Source of the DNA: Paenibacillus mellifer
GTDB lineage: Bacteria; Bacillota; Bacilli; Paenibacillales; Paenibacillaceae
Length of the DNA: 64,000 nucleotides
Direction: 5' to 3'
NCBI RefSeq assembly: GCF_023195895.1
Contig: NZ_JALPRK010000016.1
Span: 1-64,000, forward strand
In this document: positions 52,838 to 61,769 of the stretch, in pieces
How positions within the stretch are numbered: the first letter of the stretch is position 1
Layout: the number at the start of each line of letters is the position of its first letter
Position numbers and translations under genes: made by a program
Notes under the pieces: model-generated
Seen by the model: the letters and a program-made list of their open reading frames with translations, nothing else
Told to the model about the DNA's origin: nothing
Database searches by the model: none

Positions 52838-54436
52838 TTATTTTACGGAATCTGAGGGCCTAATTTTCTGTACATAGGCTTGGGGGGTCATGCCGGTCCA
52901 CTCCTTGAACACTTTAAAAAAATAGTTATAGGTGCTGAATCCCACCTGCACACTTACCTGCTTGACCGAATACCGTCCGCTTTCCAACAACTTGCAACTG
53001 GCGTCAATCCGAATCCGGTTCACATATTCCGAGAACGTCATCCCTGTCTCCTCTTTGAAAATCCGACAGAGATACGAAGGATTAAGTCCGATTGCTCCTG
53101 CCGCAAGCTCCAACGTGATGTAGCTCGGATATTTCTCCAGAATTAGAAGGATTACTTGCGATACATGACGTGAATGGTGACCGGCCGCACGCTCTCGCTT
53201 TAACCGGTCAAGTAGATCCTCGTAATAGGAATAAAGCCATTGTTCTAAACCGTCTACACTGCCGATTCGTCCCAAATCCTCACGCGCCGAAAGACCGTAC
53301 GTATCCACTTTGTCACCGCCCGAATGAGGAGCCCACCACTTTCGAGTAGCCTTCTCCCCTATGGACAGTAACTCGCGAACGATTAGTTGCACCCCTTGGG
53401 CATGGACCGGCTGTTGGCGAAGACCTTTGAACGCGGAGGCAATCACTTCCCGTACGCCTCCCCGATCCAGATTTTCCATAGAGAGAAGGAGTTGCTTCTG
53501 TTCTTCAATCGTCAGGGACACTCGTTCGGTTTGTCCGCCTGCCGAAGGTAGAGACTGGCAAGCGTCAAGCGCCTGCTCGGCGGTACGGTAACTTGCCTCA
53601 AGCTTGGACAAGCTAGAGCAGACGTGGCCAACGGCGTACGTGCATTTCAAATTCATAAACAGTTCCAGGGAATGCCGAAGATGGCTCATCAGCCTTACCG
53701 TCTCGCTTGAAGCTACCTGCTCACTACGTTCCCGAAACGTAAACAAGACGGCCATACGTCCATTTTCCACGTAAGTCACGGTACGCTCCGGTTGATCCCC
53801 TAGGGTCTGTTGCATAAGATCAATGGCCTGCTGCACCAGTCGATTTGTCTGGACGTCGCTGCGGGATTCCGTCAGCAGCAAGAAAGAAGAAATTTGCATC
53901 GCTGCCACGGTGTAACATACCGTATCCTGAAACCGTCCACTCTGTCGGGCATATTCCTGCAGCTCCTTGACCGCTCCGGACTTCCCTCGCATGAGTTGCG
54001 CGAGGAGTTCGCGAAATTCTGTAAGACCTCCAAGCGTCCGTTTGTGATCTTCCTGATCCTCTTCCATTTCACGGACCGCCTTCCTCAATACGCCAATTAG
54101 CTGATCCGCGTCCAAACGATGTTTCAACAAATAATCGACCGCCCCATTCTTCAAACACTCGCGGACATAGTCGTAGTCGTCGTAGCTGCTTAGCATGATC
54201 GTTTTAACGGAAGGATAGCGCATATGGATCGTCCGGTTTAGCTCCACACCGTTCATGCCTTGCATATTGACGTCCAGAATGACGATATGGGGCCGAAGTC
54301 GATCGATCATCTGAAGTGCCGCTTCCCCCTCAAAGGCCTCGCCGCAAAGTTCGAAGCCATGGGTTCGCCATTCCGACACCGTTCGGAGATGGTGATGTAC
54401 GAGAGGTTCATCGTCAACTAACAATACTTGATACAT
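52838..54436 (-). CDS. YesN-type response regulator with AraC DNA-binding domain
   Basis: A 532-residue regulator. The receiver domain (1-125) has the acidic pair D8/D9 and phosphoacceptor D55 in IVILDVNM. A long central region (about 130-410) of unclear function follows. The AraC domain (about 430-525) has LELAAGAIGLNPSYLCRIFKEE and VKQVSVQVGFSTYNYFFKVFKEW. It starts 3 bp after the sensor-kinase stop. It likely controls the binding-protein operon that begins about 125 bp downstream. Confidence 0.94.
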   Translation of the reverse strand: MYQVLLVDDEPLVHHHLRTVSEWRTHGFELCGEAFEGEAALQMIDRLRPHIVILDVNMQGMNGVELNRTIHMRYPSVKTIMLSSYDDYDYVRECLKNGAVDYLLKHRLDADQLIGVLRKAVREMEEDQEDHKRTLGGLTEFRELLAQLMRGKSGAVKELQEYARQSGRFQDTVCYTVAAMQISSFLLLTESRSDVQTNRLVQQAIDLMQQTLGDQPERTVTYVENGRMAVLFTFRERSEQVASSETVRLMSHLRHSLELFMNLKCTYAVGHVCSSLSKLEASYRTAEQALDACQSLPSAGGQTERVSLTIEEQKQLLLSMENLDRGGVREVIASAFKGLRQQPVHAQGVQLIVRELLSIGEKATRKWWAPHSGGDKVDTYGLSAREDLGRIGSVDGLEQWLYSYYEDLLDRLKRERAAGHHSRHVSQVILLILEKYPSYITLELAAGAIGLNPSYLCRIFKEETGMTFSEYVNRIRIDASCKLLESGRYSVKQVSVQVGFSTYNYFFKVFKEWTGMTPQAYVQKIRPSDSVK

Positions 54437-54439
54437 GGC

Positions 54440-56233
54440 CTAGCCCCCTTTTACAGATCGAGTTCCCAGGTCTTCGGTTCGCGGAAATCGAACCTCCACT
54501 TTCGTATACAACCCCTCTTCACTATAGAGTTTTATCCCGTAGGGCTCACCGAACACCCGTTGGATCCGCTCGTGCACGTTACGAACACCCATGCCGCTGA
54601 AACGAGTAGGAGCCTCTTCGTTTACAACCATCAACGCTTCCATACTCTGCTTGCTCATGCCTTTACCGTTATCCATCACTTCGATCTTCAGATCCCCGTC
54701 TTCTTCGAAAACGCGAATCAGCAATAATCCCCCATGCGCCGACGGACCGAAACCGTGCATAAGCGCATTCTCCACAATGGGTTGCAACGTAAGTTTCAAA
54801 ACCTGACACTCCAACAATTCATCATCCTCTATCTGAACATGAACTGGAATCGGTTCGAGAAACTTGTATTTGGCAATGGCAACGTAACTGGATACGTAAC
54901 CAAGTTCTTCACGCAGCGTAAGGAACTCCCCGGAATTCCCAAGCACACCTCGCATCAACTCGACCAATGCCCCGGATACCTCCTCGATATTAGGGACACC
55001 GTTTAACTTCGCTAGGTACTTGATCGTATTTAGTGAATTATAGAGAAAATGGGGCCTTATTTGAGCCTGCAACGCGGTGAGCTCCGCTTCCCGTTTGGCC
55101 TGCTCACTCCTTCGGATCCCTTCCATCAGACGTTTCAATTCATCTACCATGCTGATAAATACCCGGTATAAATCGCCAATCTCATCTTTGGTATTGATTT
55201 CCGTCCGCGGGAAATCAAGGTTTCCATCCTTGACCCGCATCATCATCGTTTTCAAACGACGGATATGGAGGGTAGTTCGAGAGGACATTTGTAGTGATCC
55301 AATCAGAAAAATAATAAAAACGACAACGGACACCTCCACCATAAGGTTGCGGATTTTCTCGGATTCGCTAAGCAAAGAATCGAGCGGAATCAGCGCACGT
55401 GTCGTCCAACCGGTATACTCGGACTTACGACTGACGACGATATAGCGTTTTCCGTCAATTGCTTGCTCCGTGGTTTCTCCTGTACTGGGCGGTTCTTCGA
55501 TACCATAAACGGCTCCGACCAAATCGCCAGACACCGAAGACGGCGCAGAATCGGACTGATAAATCAGCTGTTTCTGCTCATCCAGAACGTATAAAATACT
55601 GTCGGCCGTGGGTTTTACACCGTAGGTTTTTCGGATGAAATCATAATTCAAATCAACGATCACGACGCCGATTGTCTCCCGGTTATAACGGAGGACACGC
55701 CCAACGGATATCGCCTCCGATGTATCCGACTCTTTGAAATACGCATGACGGTCTCCTTTCTTTAGCATAAAATCCATCATATCCGTATCCAGGAATGTAC
55801 GGTCAATCCAGGGGCCTCCCGAGAAGAATACTTTCCCGTTCAGGCCAACAACGGCGATACGGGAAATATATGGTTTGTAATCGATCAATCCGGACAGAAA
55901 CTCGGTGATCCGCTTTTGCTCTTGAAACCATTCGTAGCTGATTTCTTCGTTTGGGCTCAAAACCGTATCGATCACCGTATTTTTGTTGGTCACGACCACC
56001 GTATTTAAGCGGTCGATCTCCTTGAGCATGACGTTCAAGGACTCGTCAGCCTGCCGGATGCTGTCCGATACAGAGGTGATCGCGTTCCTTTTGATCGTAT
56101 CGCGCATGTTGACGTAGATGATGCTAGTCACGGAGACGATGGCCAGAAGCGTCAATAGCCCAAAAGCGATAAATATCTTCCCCTGTATACCAAGTTTCGG
56201 TGAAATCCATTTGCGCAACGCAGCCAGCAGCAT
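54440..56233 (-). CDS. YesM-type sensor histidine kinase
   Basis: A 597-residue membrane sensor: TM1 (about 20-42), an extracellular dCache-like region (about 50-290, with YISRIAVVGLNGKVFFSGG and RETIGVVIVDLNYDFI), TM2 (about 297-315), HAMP, the His_kinase domain with QIRPHFLYNSLNT (phospho-His H395) and an ATPase domain with ENALMHGF and GMGVRNVHERIQ. GGAGG lies 7 bases before the ATG. It is paired with the response regulator just downstream. A palindromic cre-like element lies 40 bp upstream. Confidence 0.94.
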   Translation of the reverse strand: MLLAALRKWISPKLGIQGKIFIAFGLLTLLAIVSVTSIIYVNMRDTIKRNAITSVSDSIRQADESLNVMLKEIDRLNTVVVTNKNTVIDTVLSPNEEISYEWFQEQKRITEFLSGLIDYKPYISRIAVVGLNGKVFFSGGPWIDRTFLDTDMMDFMLKKGDRHAYFKESDTSEAISVGRVLRYNRETIGVVIVDLNYDFIRKTYGVKPTADSILYVLDEQKQLIYQSDSAPSSVSGDLVGAVYGIEEPPSTGETTEQAIDGKRYIVVSRKSEYTGWTTRALIPLDSLLSESEKIRNLMVEVSVVVFIIFLIGSLQMSSRTTLHIRRLKTMMMRVKDGNLDFPRTEINTKDEIGDLYRVFISMVDELKRLMEGIRRSEQAKREAELTALQAQIRPHFLYNSLNTIKYLAKLNGVPNIEEVSGALVELMRGVLGNSGEFLTLREELGYVSSYVAIAKYKFLEPIPVHVQIEDDELLECQVLKLTLQPIVENALMHGFGPSAHGGLLLIRVFEEDGDLKIEVMDNGKGMSKQSMEALMVVNEEAPTRFSGMGVRNVHERIQRVFGEPYGIKLYSEEGLYTKVEVRFPRTEDLGTRSVKGG

Positions 56234-56272
56234 AACTTATCCTCCTATTAGTCCGAATCTGTTTACCGAAAG

Positions 56273-56284
56273 GTAAGCGCTTAC
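56273..56284. promoter_or_regulatory. cre-like palindrome upstream of the sensor kinase
   Basis: GTAAGCGCTTAC is a perfect 12-bp palindrome with the cre core, between the kinase start and the end of the AraC gene. The flanks deviate from the full consensus at two positions. Confidence 0.5.
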
Positions 56285-56317
56285 GATAAACAGATCTCAC
56301 CAAGCTTAATGCTCCCG

Positions 56318-57175
56318 TTAAGTTCTACTGTTCCGCATAGCCAACGGAGACATTTTGTAATAAATCTTGAAGGCCCGGGTAAACGTGTAGAGGTTGGGAT
56401 ACCCCAAAGACAAGGCGATCTCCGTGACGGAAGCCTCTGTTTCGATGACCAGCCGATGGGCCTTCTCCATTCGAATCTTTTGCAGATATTTTTGCGGAGA
56501 GATCCCGATCTGACTGGTGAACACATTGGAAAAATACGAGCGGTGTACCCCTGCAAAAGCCGCCACCTGTTGCACGGAAATGCCTTCCGTCGCATGAAGG
56601 TCCATAAACTCCATGCACTCCCGAATCCAACCCGAAGGCTCGGAGGTCTCGGCCGTTGCCATCTCAGGGGACAACTCGGCCAGCAATCGGCATATGCTCC
56701 CTTGAAGCTCCAGGGAAGCCGCCGGATTCCAGCGCTCGAGGTTTGATAATTTCTCAATCGTGCCGCCCAGCCGCTCCCGCGCCTGCAAAGTAACAATCCC
56801 TCTCCCGAACGGTCTCTCCGGCGACAGGCCTGCGAGCTTCATCAGCGACTTGACGCGGCTGCCGTCCAAGGCGAGCCAATTCATTTTCAGCGGCTGATCT
56901 GCAGCTGCCGCATGATAAAAATAAGTTCGTCCAGGAAATAGACAGAACAGGTCATTGGCGTGCAATTCCACTCGTTTCCCGTCAAATTCCAAGCATACGC
57001 TTCCTTCTAATACGAAATGGAGGCTATAACACTCAATCCGCTTGGGCCCCACTTGATAATGAGGTTTGGCTATGTTTCGCCCTGCCCGTACGGGCCACAG
57101 CTGCGCTTCCTTATCCGTATATCCGGGCGTGTAATATAGAAACTCGGCATATTCATGCTCATACTCCAACATCAT
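56318..57175 (-). CDS. AraC-family regulator divergent from the sulfatase
   Basis: About 286 residues. The N-terminal cupin-like domain (about 20-150: CYSLHFVLEGSVCLEFDGK, DLFCLFPGRTYFYH) precedes the AraC double helix-turn-helix (about 185-283: VQQVAAFAGVHRSYFSNVFTS and VTEIALSLGYPNLYTFTRAFK). The start MMLEYEHEY is chosen because GGGGG lies 9 bases upstream. The longer frame to 57280 would run into the sulfatase promoter region. Divergent placement suggests it controls the sulfatase gene. Confidence 0.9.
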   Translation of the reverse strand: MMLEYEHEYAEFLYYTPGYTDKEAQLWPVRAGRNIAKPHYQVGPKRIECYSLHFVLEGSVCLEFDGKRVELHANDLFCLFPGRTYFYHAAAADQPLKMNWLALDGSRVKSLMKLAGLSPERPFGRGIVTLQARERLGGTIEKLSNLERWNPAASLELQGSICRLLAELSPEMATAETSEPSGWIRECMEFMDLHATEGISVQQVAAFAGVHRSYFSNVFTSQIGISPQKYLQKIRMEKAHRLVIETEASVTEIALSLGYPNLYTFTRAFKIYYKMSPLAMRNSRT

Positions 57176-57298
57176 TCCGCATATCCCCCTTTCTACCTGT
57201 TTTTCTTTAAAGATAACAAAATGACAAACAGAATGTAACAGAACGACATTTAAAAATTCCGATTTAATCAATATTATCATAATAGGAGGGGATTAAAT

Positions 57299-58837
57299 TT
57301 GTCTAGTAGACCTAACATTTTACTAATTACCAGCGATCAGCAGCATTGGAACACCATCGGTGCGTTTCAACCCGAAATCTCCACGCCGAATTTGGACCGC
57401 CTGACCCGGGAAGGGACGACGTTTGGCCGGGCCTATTGCCCGAACCCAACCTGTACGCCAAGCCGGTCTTCGATGATCACCGGCATGTATCCCAGTCAGC
57501 ACGGAGCCTGGACGCTCGGAACGAAGTTATTAGAGGACCGTCATACCGTAGGTGAAGATTTTATGGAAGCCGGTTATCAAACCTCATTAATCGGCAAAGC
57601 GCATTTCCAGCCTTTGAAATCCACGCCCGAATACGACTCAAAGGAGGCTTATCCGCTTCTGCAGGATTTAAACTATTGGCGGGAGAACCAGGGGCCGTTT
57701 TACGGCTTTGATCACGTTGAGCTGGCGCGCAACCATACCAACGAAGCTCACGTTGGGCAACATTATGCTCTATGGCTGGAAGAACAAGGGTGCACCAATT
57801 GGCGGGACTACTTCTTGCCCCCCACCGGCACGATGGACCCTACGCAAACCTACAAATGGCCCATTCCGGAAAAATATCATTACAATACGTGGATCGCGGA
57901 ACGGACAAACGCTCGTCTGGAGGAGCATCGCAAAACGGGGGATCCGTTCTTCCTATGGGCCAGCTTCTTCGATCCTCACCCCGAATATTTGGCACCGGAG
58001 CCTTGGGATACGATGTATGATCCGGAGCAGTTGACGATCCCGTCGATCACGCCGGGTGAACATGATCGGAATCCGCCGCACTTCGGCTTGACCCAAGAGG
58101 AAAATCCGGATTTCTCTTCACTGATGGAAACGGGTTTTGGCATCCATGGCTACCGTTCCCATCATTACTACGAATACGGAGCAAAGCGGCGGCTTACGGA
58201 CTACGACAGGAAGAAGCTGGTTGCGGTTTATTATGGCATGATCAGCTTAATGGACAAATATATAGGACGCATCCTGGATAAGCTGGATGCATTAGGGCTG
58301 GCGGAGAACACCCTGGTCGTATTTACGACGGATCACGGCCACTTCTTTGGCCAGCACGGGTTACAGGCGAAGGGTGGATTTCATTACGAGGATTTGATCA
58401 AGCTGCCGTTCATCGTCAGGTACCCAGGGCAGGTTCCCGCCGGACGGTATTCGGATGCGTTGCAATCCTTGGTGGATCTGGCACCGACCTTCCTCTCCTT
58501 CTGCGGCTTGCCGATTCCGCGGACGATGACCGGGGTCGACCAGAAGGACGTGTGGCTCGGCCGCCAGGATCAAGCGCGAGAACATGTCATTTGCGAGTTC
58601 CGGCATGAACCCACGACGATTCATCAAAAAACCTACGTCGATGAGCGATATAAAATCACCGTGTACTACAATCAGACATACGGAGAAATATTTGATTTGA
58701 AAGAAGATCCTGAAGAACTTTATAACTTATGGAATGAACCAAGCTGTGAACGGTTGAAGACGGAGCTTCTGCTCAAATACACTTGGGCTGAGCTTGGCAA
58801 GGAACCGATGCCGATGCCCCGAATTCATCATGCTTAG
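57299..58837 (+). CDS. Type I sulfatase (formylglycine-dependent, Cys-type)
   Basis: Hydrolyses sulfate esters using formylglycine made from an active-site Cys. The 512-residue protein has NILLITSDQQHWN (metal-binding Asp), the maturation signature C52-T-P-S-R56 in NPTCTPSRSSMITGMYPSQHG-type context, and VVFTTDHGHFFGQHG, plus IGKAHFQP and a metal/sulfate-binding ASFFDPHPEYLAP. It starts at TTG with AGGAGGGG 7 bases upstream. No signal peptide, so it should work in the cytoplasm on imported sulfated sugars. The Cys-type motif needs a maturase; a candidate anaerobic maturase lies at 61770. Sulfated substrate unknown. Confidence 0.93.
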   Translation: MSSRPNILLITSDQQHWNTIGAFQPEISTPNLDRLTREGTTFGRAYCPNPTCTPSRSSMITGMYPSQHGAWTLGTKLLEDRHTVGEDFMEAGYQTSLIGKAHFQPLKSTPEYDSKEAYPLLQDLNYWRENQGPFYGFDHVELARNHTNEAHVGQHYALWLEEQGCTNWRDYFLPPTGTMDPTQTYKWPIPEKYHYNTWIAERTNARLEEHRKTGDPFFLWASFFDPHPEYLAPEPWDTMYDPEQLTIPSITPGEHDRNPPHFGLTQEENPDFSSLMETGFGIHGYRSHHYYEYGAKRRLTDYDRKKLVAVYYGMISLMDKYIGRILDKLDALGLAENTLVVFTTDHGHFFGQHGLQAKGGFHYEDLIKLPFIVRYPGQVPAGRYSDALQSLVDLAPTFLSFCGLPIPRTMTGVDQKDVWLGRQDQAREHVICEFRHEPTTIHQKTYVDERYKITVYYNQTYGEIFDLKEDPEELYNLWNEPSCERLKTELLLKYTWAELGKEPMPMPRIHHA

Positions 58838-58864
58838 CGGAGTATAGTAACACCCTATTTTACT

Positions 58865-58903
58865 CAACAAAGGTTGCTCCATTATCGAGAGCAACCTTTG
58901 TTG
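58865..58903. terminator. Bidirectional hairpin between sulfatase and chromate-transporter genes
   Basis: A perfect 15-bp stem CAACAAAGGTTGCTC (58865-58879) / GAGCAACCTTTGTTG (58889-58903) lies between convergent gene ends. T runs on either side are poor, but the stem is very stable. Confidence 0.7.
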
Positions 58904-58920
58904 TGTGGTAATTTACCAAG

Positions 58921-59454
58921 CTAGAATAGAATGATCCCCGCAGCTGCAGACAGCAAGATCACTGCAAAAGGATGAACCTTATATTTGCTAACCAGGAGAA
59001 GGCAGCCGCCGGTGATCAGCAGCGTTCCTGCCATTGACCAGCTTTGCAGCGGATAGGTGCGCCCGCTAAACCCAAAGTGAATCGCGGCGTAAATGATCAA
59101 ACCCGTTACAATCGGACGTAGCCCATAAAAGGAGGAACGAATCCAATCGTTGCCTTGCAGCCTGAGAAAACAAGCAGTCAAAACGACAACGATGAGGAGG
59201 GAGGGGAGAATGATGCCGACCGTAGCCGCAATAGCCCCCGCGATCCCCCCTTCTGCATAACCGATCAGCGTGGCTGCATTCGTGGCGATGGAGCCCGGCG
59301 CCATGCCGGCCAATGCTACGATCTCCTGAAATTCACCGGGATCGACCCAGTTCCTGGCGGCCACTTCCCGTTGAATCAGCGTTAATACCGCATATCCGCC
59401 GCCAAAGGACATCAGCCCGATTTTGACAAATACCCAAAATAACTGCCAAACCAT
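58921..59454 (-). CDS. Chromate transporter-family membrane protein, second half of pair
   Basis: A 177-residue half-length protein of the chromate transporter family. The N-terminal FVKIGLMSFGGGYAVLTLIQRE motif, the ALAGMAPGSIATNAATLIGY segment and about five to six hydrophobic spans are typical. It lies 15 bp downstream of a related 211-residue gene. Such short-chain members work as heteromeric pairs. Transport of chromate is known for some family members; the natural substrate here is uncertain. AAAGGAGG precedes the ATG. Confidence 0.9.
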   Translation of the reverse strand: MVWQLFWVFVKIGLMSFGGGYAVLTLIQREVAARNWVDPGEFQEIVALAGMAPGSIATNAATLIGYAEGGIAGAIAATVGIILPSLLIVVVLTACFLRLQGNDWIRSSFYGLRPIVTGLIIYAAIHFGFSGRTYPLQSWSMAGTLLITGGCLLLVSKYKVHPFAVILLSAAAGIILF

Positions 59455-59469
59455 TGAACCTGTCCTCCT

Positions 59470-60105
59470 TTAAATGTAGTACTCGGGGAAGTGTAGCTCC
59501 CGTTCCGGTTCGCCCTGCCCCTTCTCCGTCTGTACGGTCAAACCGCATTTTTTCTTCATATAGACGATGAGAATCCCGGCAAGCGGTCCGCCCAGGATCA
59601 AATAAAGCGAGTGAATGCCAGTTAGTAACAGCAACGTGACGGTCAATATCGTAATCACCAGCGTTGCCGTATCCAGCACTGATGACTTCCACATTTTGAC
59701 GGCCGCCACCATAATCAAAGCAACGACAGCCGCATGAATGCCTTTCAAAGCCGCCGCGACCTTCATGTTATCTTTAAACATCGCACTGAGTGCACTAAGG
59801 AGAAAAACGATCAGGAACGTAGGCAACGTAATCGCGATGACGGCGGCGATGGCTCCGAGCCACCCGCCTAAGCGATAGCCGATAAAAGCGGCCGAATTGA
59901 CGGCAACGCCGCCGGGCGCGGATCCGGAAATCGATACCATGTCGCCCATTTCCTCCTTGCTCATCCAAGCTTTGCGATGAACGATTTCTTGTTCGATTGT
60001 GGCGATCATCGCATACCCTCCCCCAAACGTAGAGGGACCGATTTTCAAAAAAACCGTAAAGATTTGCCCAATCCGTTTCATCCGTTGTATAAAAGCAGCA
60101 TTCAT
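59470..60105 (-). CDS. Chromate transporter-family membrane protein, first half of pair
   Basis: A 211-residue half-length family member. FLKIGPSTFGGGYAMIATIEQE and ISGSAPGGVAVNSAAFIGYRLGG are the signature segments, followed by hydrophobic spans to about 190 and a charged cytoplasmic tail (KKKCGLTVQTEKGQGEPE). It is the first gene of the pair, divergent from the ROK regulator at 60383. No link to the sugar genes is evident beyond proximity. Confidence 0.9.
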   Translation of the reverse strand: MNAAFIQRMKRIGQIFTVFLKIGPSTFGGGYAMIATIEQEIVHRKAWMSKEEMGDMVSISGSAPGGVAVNSAAFIGYRLGGWLGAIAAVIAITLPTFLIVFLLSALSAMFKDNMKVAAALKGIHAAVVALIMVAAVKMWKSSVLDTATLVITILTVTLLLLTGIHSLYLILGGPLAGILIVYMKKKCGLTVQTEKGQGEPERELHFPEYYI

Positions 60106-60168
60106 TTCAGTCTCACCCTCACTTCTCTCCTGATGTCCCTTTATCTACCTGTACTTGGATTATATCAT

Positions 60169-60279
60169 GTTTATTTCATTTTGGATTAAAGTTATAATGA
60201 AGTGTGTGATAATTTAATTAAATAGGTTCATTTCACGGAGATATAACCCCGTTATCGCCCGTGTTTATTTCATAATGGA
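60169..60279. repeat. Direct repeat pair upstream of the ROK regulator, candidate operators
   Basis: GTTTATTTCATTTTGGA (60169-60185) and GTTTATTTCATAATGGA (60263-60279) agree at 15 of 17 positions and are 94 bp apart, close to nine helical turns. They lie in the 277-bp space between the chromate-transporter and ROK genes. A role as looping operators for the ROK protein is inferred. Confidence 0.45.
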
Positions 60280-60382
60280 ATTATGTTGATTATTCGGATG
60301 AAATTAACTGGTAATCCCCGGGGGTTAACGATATACTTTACTATATCCCGACTAAATAGCTTGGAAATGGAGAGCCGTTCTT

Positions 60383-61573
60383 ATGATCACGCATTCCAAC
60401 CCTTCGATAAAGAAACAGGTATACGATCGAATCTCTTATCTCGGGACTGTTTCGAAGGCGGATTTATTAAATCATTTTCCACTCACCAGCAGCAGTATGA
60501 CGCGGTTGCTGGAAGAGATGACTACCCAAGGCTTGATTGTTGTCTCCGGGCTGGGGCACTCCACCGGAGGCCGGAAACCGATATTGTTCCAAACCAATCC
60601 AACCTACCGGTATCTGTTTGGCTTGGAAATCTCCCGGATTTACTCTGTCCTGGGTTTGTATGACATGCATCTGAACACGTTATCCTTGACCCGCTGGAAA
60701 ATGGATGCTGAGATGACGCCCCACCAATTGGTTAACAACGTCACGGTAGCAGCCAAGCAGTTTCTGCACGAACATGGCCTCTCGCCTGAAGACGTATTAG
60801 GCATTGGCATTGGAGCCGTAGGCCCCTTGGATCAACGGCAAGGCCTCATTCTTGAACCGGAGTTATTCCCTTCCTCGGCCTGGAGGCACGTCCCGATCTG
60901 CACCATGCTCGAGGAGCGGCTGGGCATTCCGGCGAAGCTCGATAATGGAGCCAATACCGCGCTGATCGGTGAACATTGGGCGCTTCGCTCCGAAACCATC
61001 GAGCACGCCTTATATGTCCATTCCGGCGTAAATATCCGTTCGGCCGCCATGTCCGGAGGCCGTATTCTCCGCGGCGCCGCAGATACGGAAGGTGCGATCG
61101 GCCAAATGATTATCCAGGCGAATGGCCCAAGGCTGCGAAATAAAGGGAACTATGGAGCGCTGGAAGCTTTCGTATCCGTGCCCGCGCTCGAAGAAAGGGT
61201 ACGCACCCAACTGAAAATCGGACGCAGCAGTATCCTGTCCGGCATGGCGCCGGAGCTCGTTAATTTTTCCACACTGGTTGATGCCCTGAGGAAAGACGAT
61301 GCGCTGGTGAAAGAGCAATTTACGGAAACCGCCGCTTACCTGGGGATTGGACTAGCCAACCTGATTAATGCGCTCCATCCCGAATACGTGATTCTAGGCG
61401 GCCCGCTCATCAGCGCCCATCCGCTCGTCTTTGACGCAACGCTCGAGATCGCGAAGAAGAATACCTATCACTATCCCGAGTACAGTCCGGTGTTTACGCA
61501 AGGCTTGCTAACGGATGAAGCCGTGGCTACCGGTGCGGCTGTGATGATGATGCAAAGTTGGAACAGAGATTAA
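60383..61573 (+). CDS. ROK-family transcriptional regulator (NagC/XylR-like)
   Basis: A 396-residue regulator. The N-terminal winged helix (about 8-60: SKADLLNHFPLTSSSMTRLLEEM) is followed by a ROK domain (about 75-390: GIGIGAVGPLD, KLDNGANTALIGEHWAL, YVILGGPLI). The zinc motif CxCGxxGCxE of the family is lost (RLRNKGNYGALEA), and the catalytic Asp of ROK kinases in NDAN is Gly (NGAN), so it has no kinase activity. GGAGA precedes the ATG. It lies between the chromate-transporter pair and the maturase gene, its likely neighbour target. It ends at a strong terminator. Confidence 0.92.
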   Translation: MITHSNPSIKKQVYDRISYLGTVSKADLLNHFPLTSSSMTRLLEEMTTQGLIVVSGLGHSTGGRKPILFQTNPTYRYLFGLEISRIYSVLGLYDMHLNTLSLTRWKMDAEMTPHQLVNNVTVAAKQFLHEHGLSPEDVLGIGIGAVGPLDQRQGLILEPELFPSSAWRHVPICTMLEERLGIPAKLDNGANTALIGEHWALRSETIEHALYVHSGVNIRSAAMSGGRILRGAADTEGAIGQMIIQANGPRLRNKGNYGALEAFVSVPALEERVRTQLKIGRSSILSGMAPELVNFSTLVDALRKDDALVKEQFTETAAYLGIGLANLINALHPEYVILGGPLISAHPLVFDATLEIAKKNTYHYPEYSPVFTQGLLTDEAVATGAAVMMMQSWNRD

Positions 61574-61579
61574 CAGGAG

Positions 61580-61609
61580 GAGGCGTTGGTTGTATAACGC
61601 CTCTTTTTT
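61580..61609 (+). terminator. Terminator after the ROK gene
   Basis: GAGGCGTT (61580-61587) pairs with AACGCCTC (61596-61603), followed by TTTTTT (61604-61609), a classic rho-independent terminator. Confidence 0.9.
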
Positions 61610-61769
61610 GTGCGAGGACACTATACTTATATCCATTTTGATATAAAGTAGAGGAGAATTGACGGGAGTTAAACAAAGAATTACGTTTCCGATCCATTAC
61701 TTTTTATTATTTTGACACAAACCAAATAGGGTGCTATCTTTGTGGTAAACAAGGACAGGAGGAGAAGGA

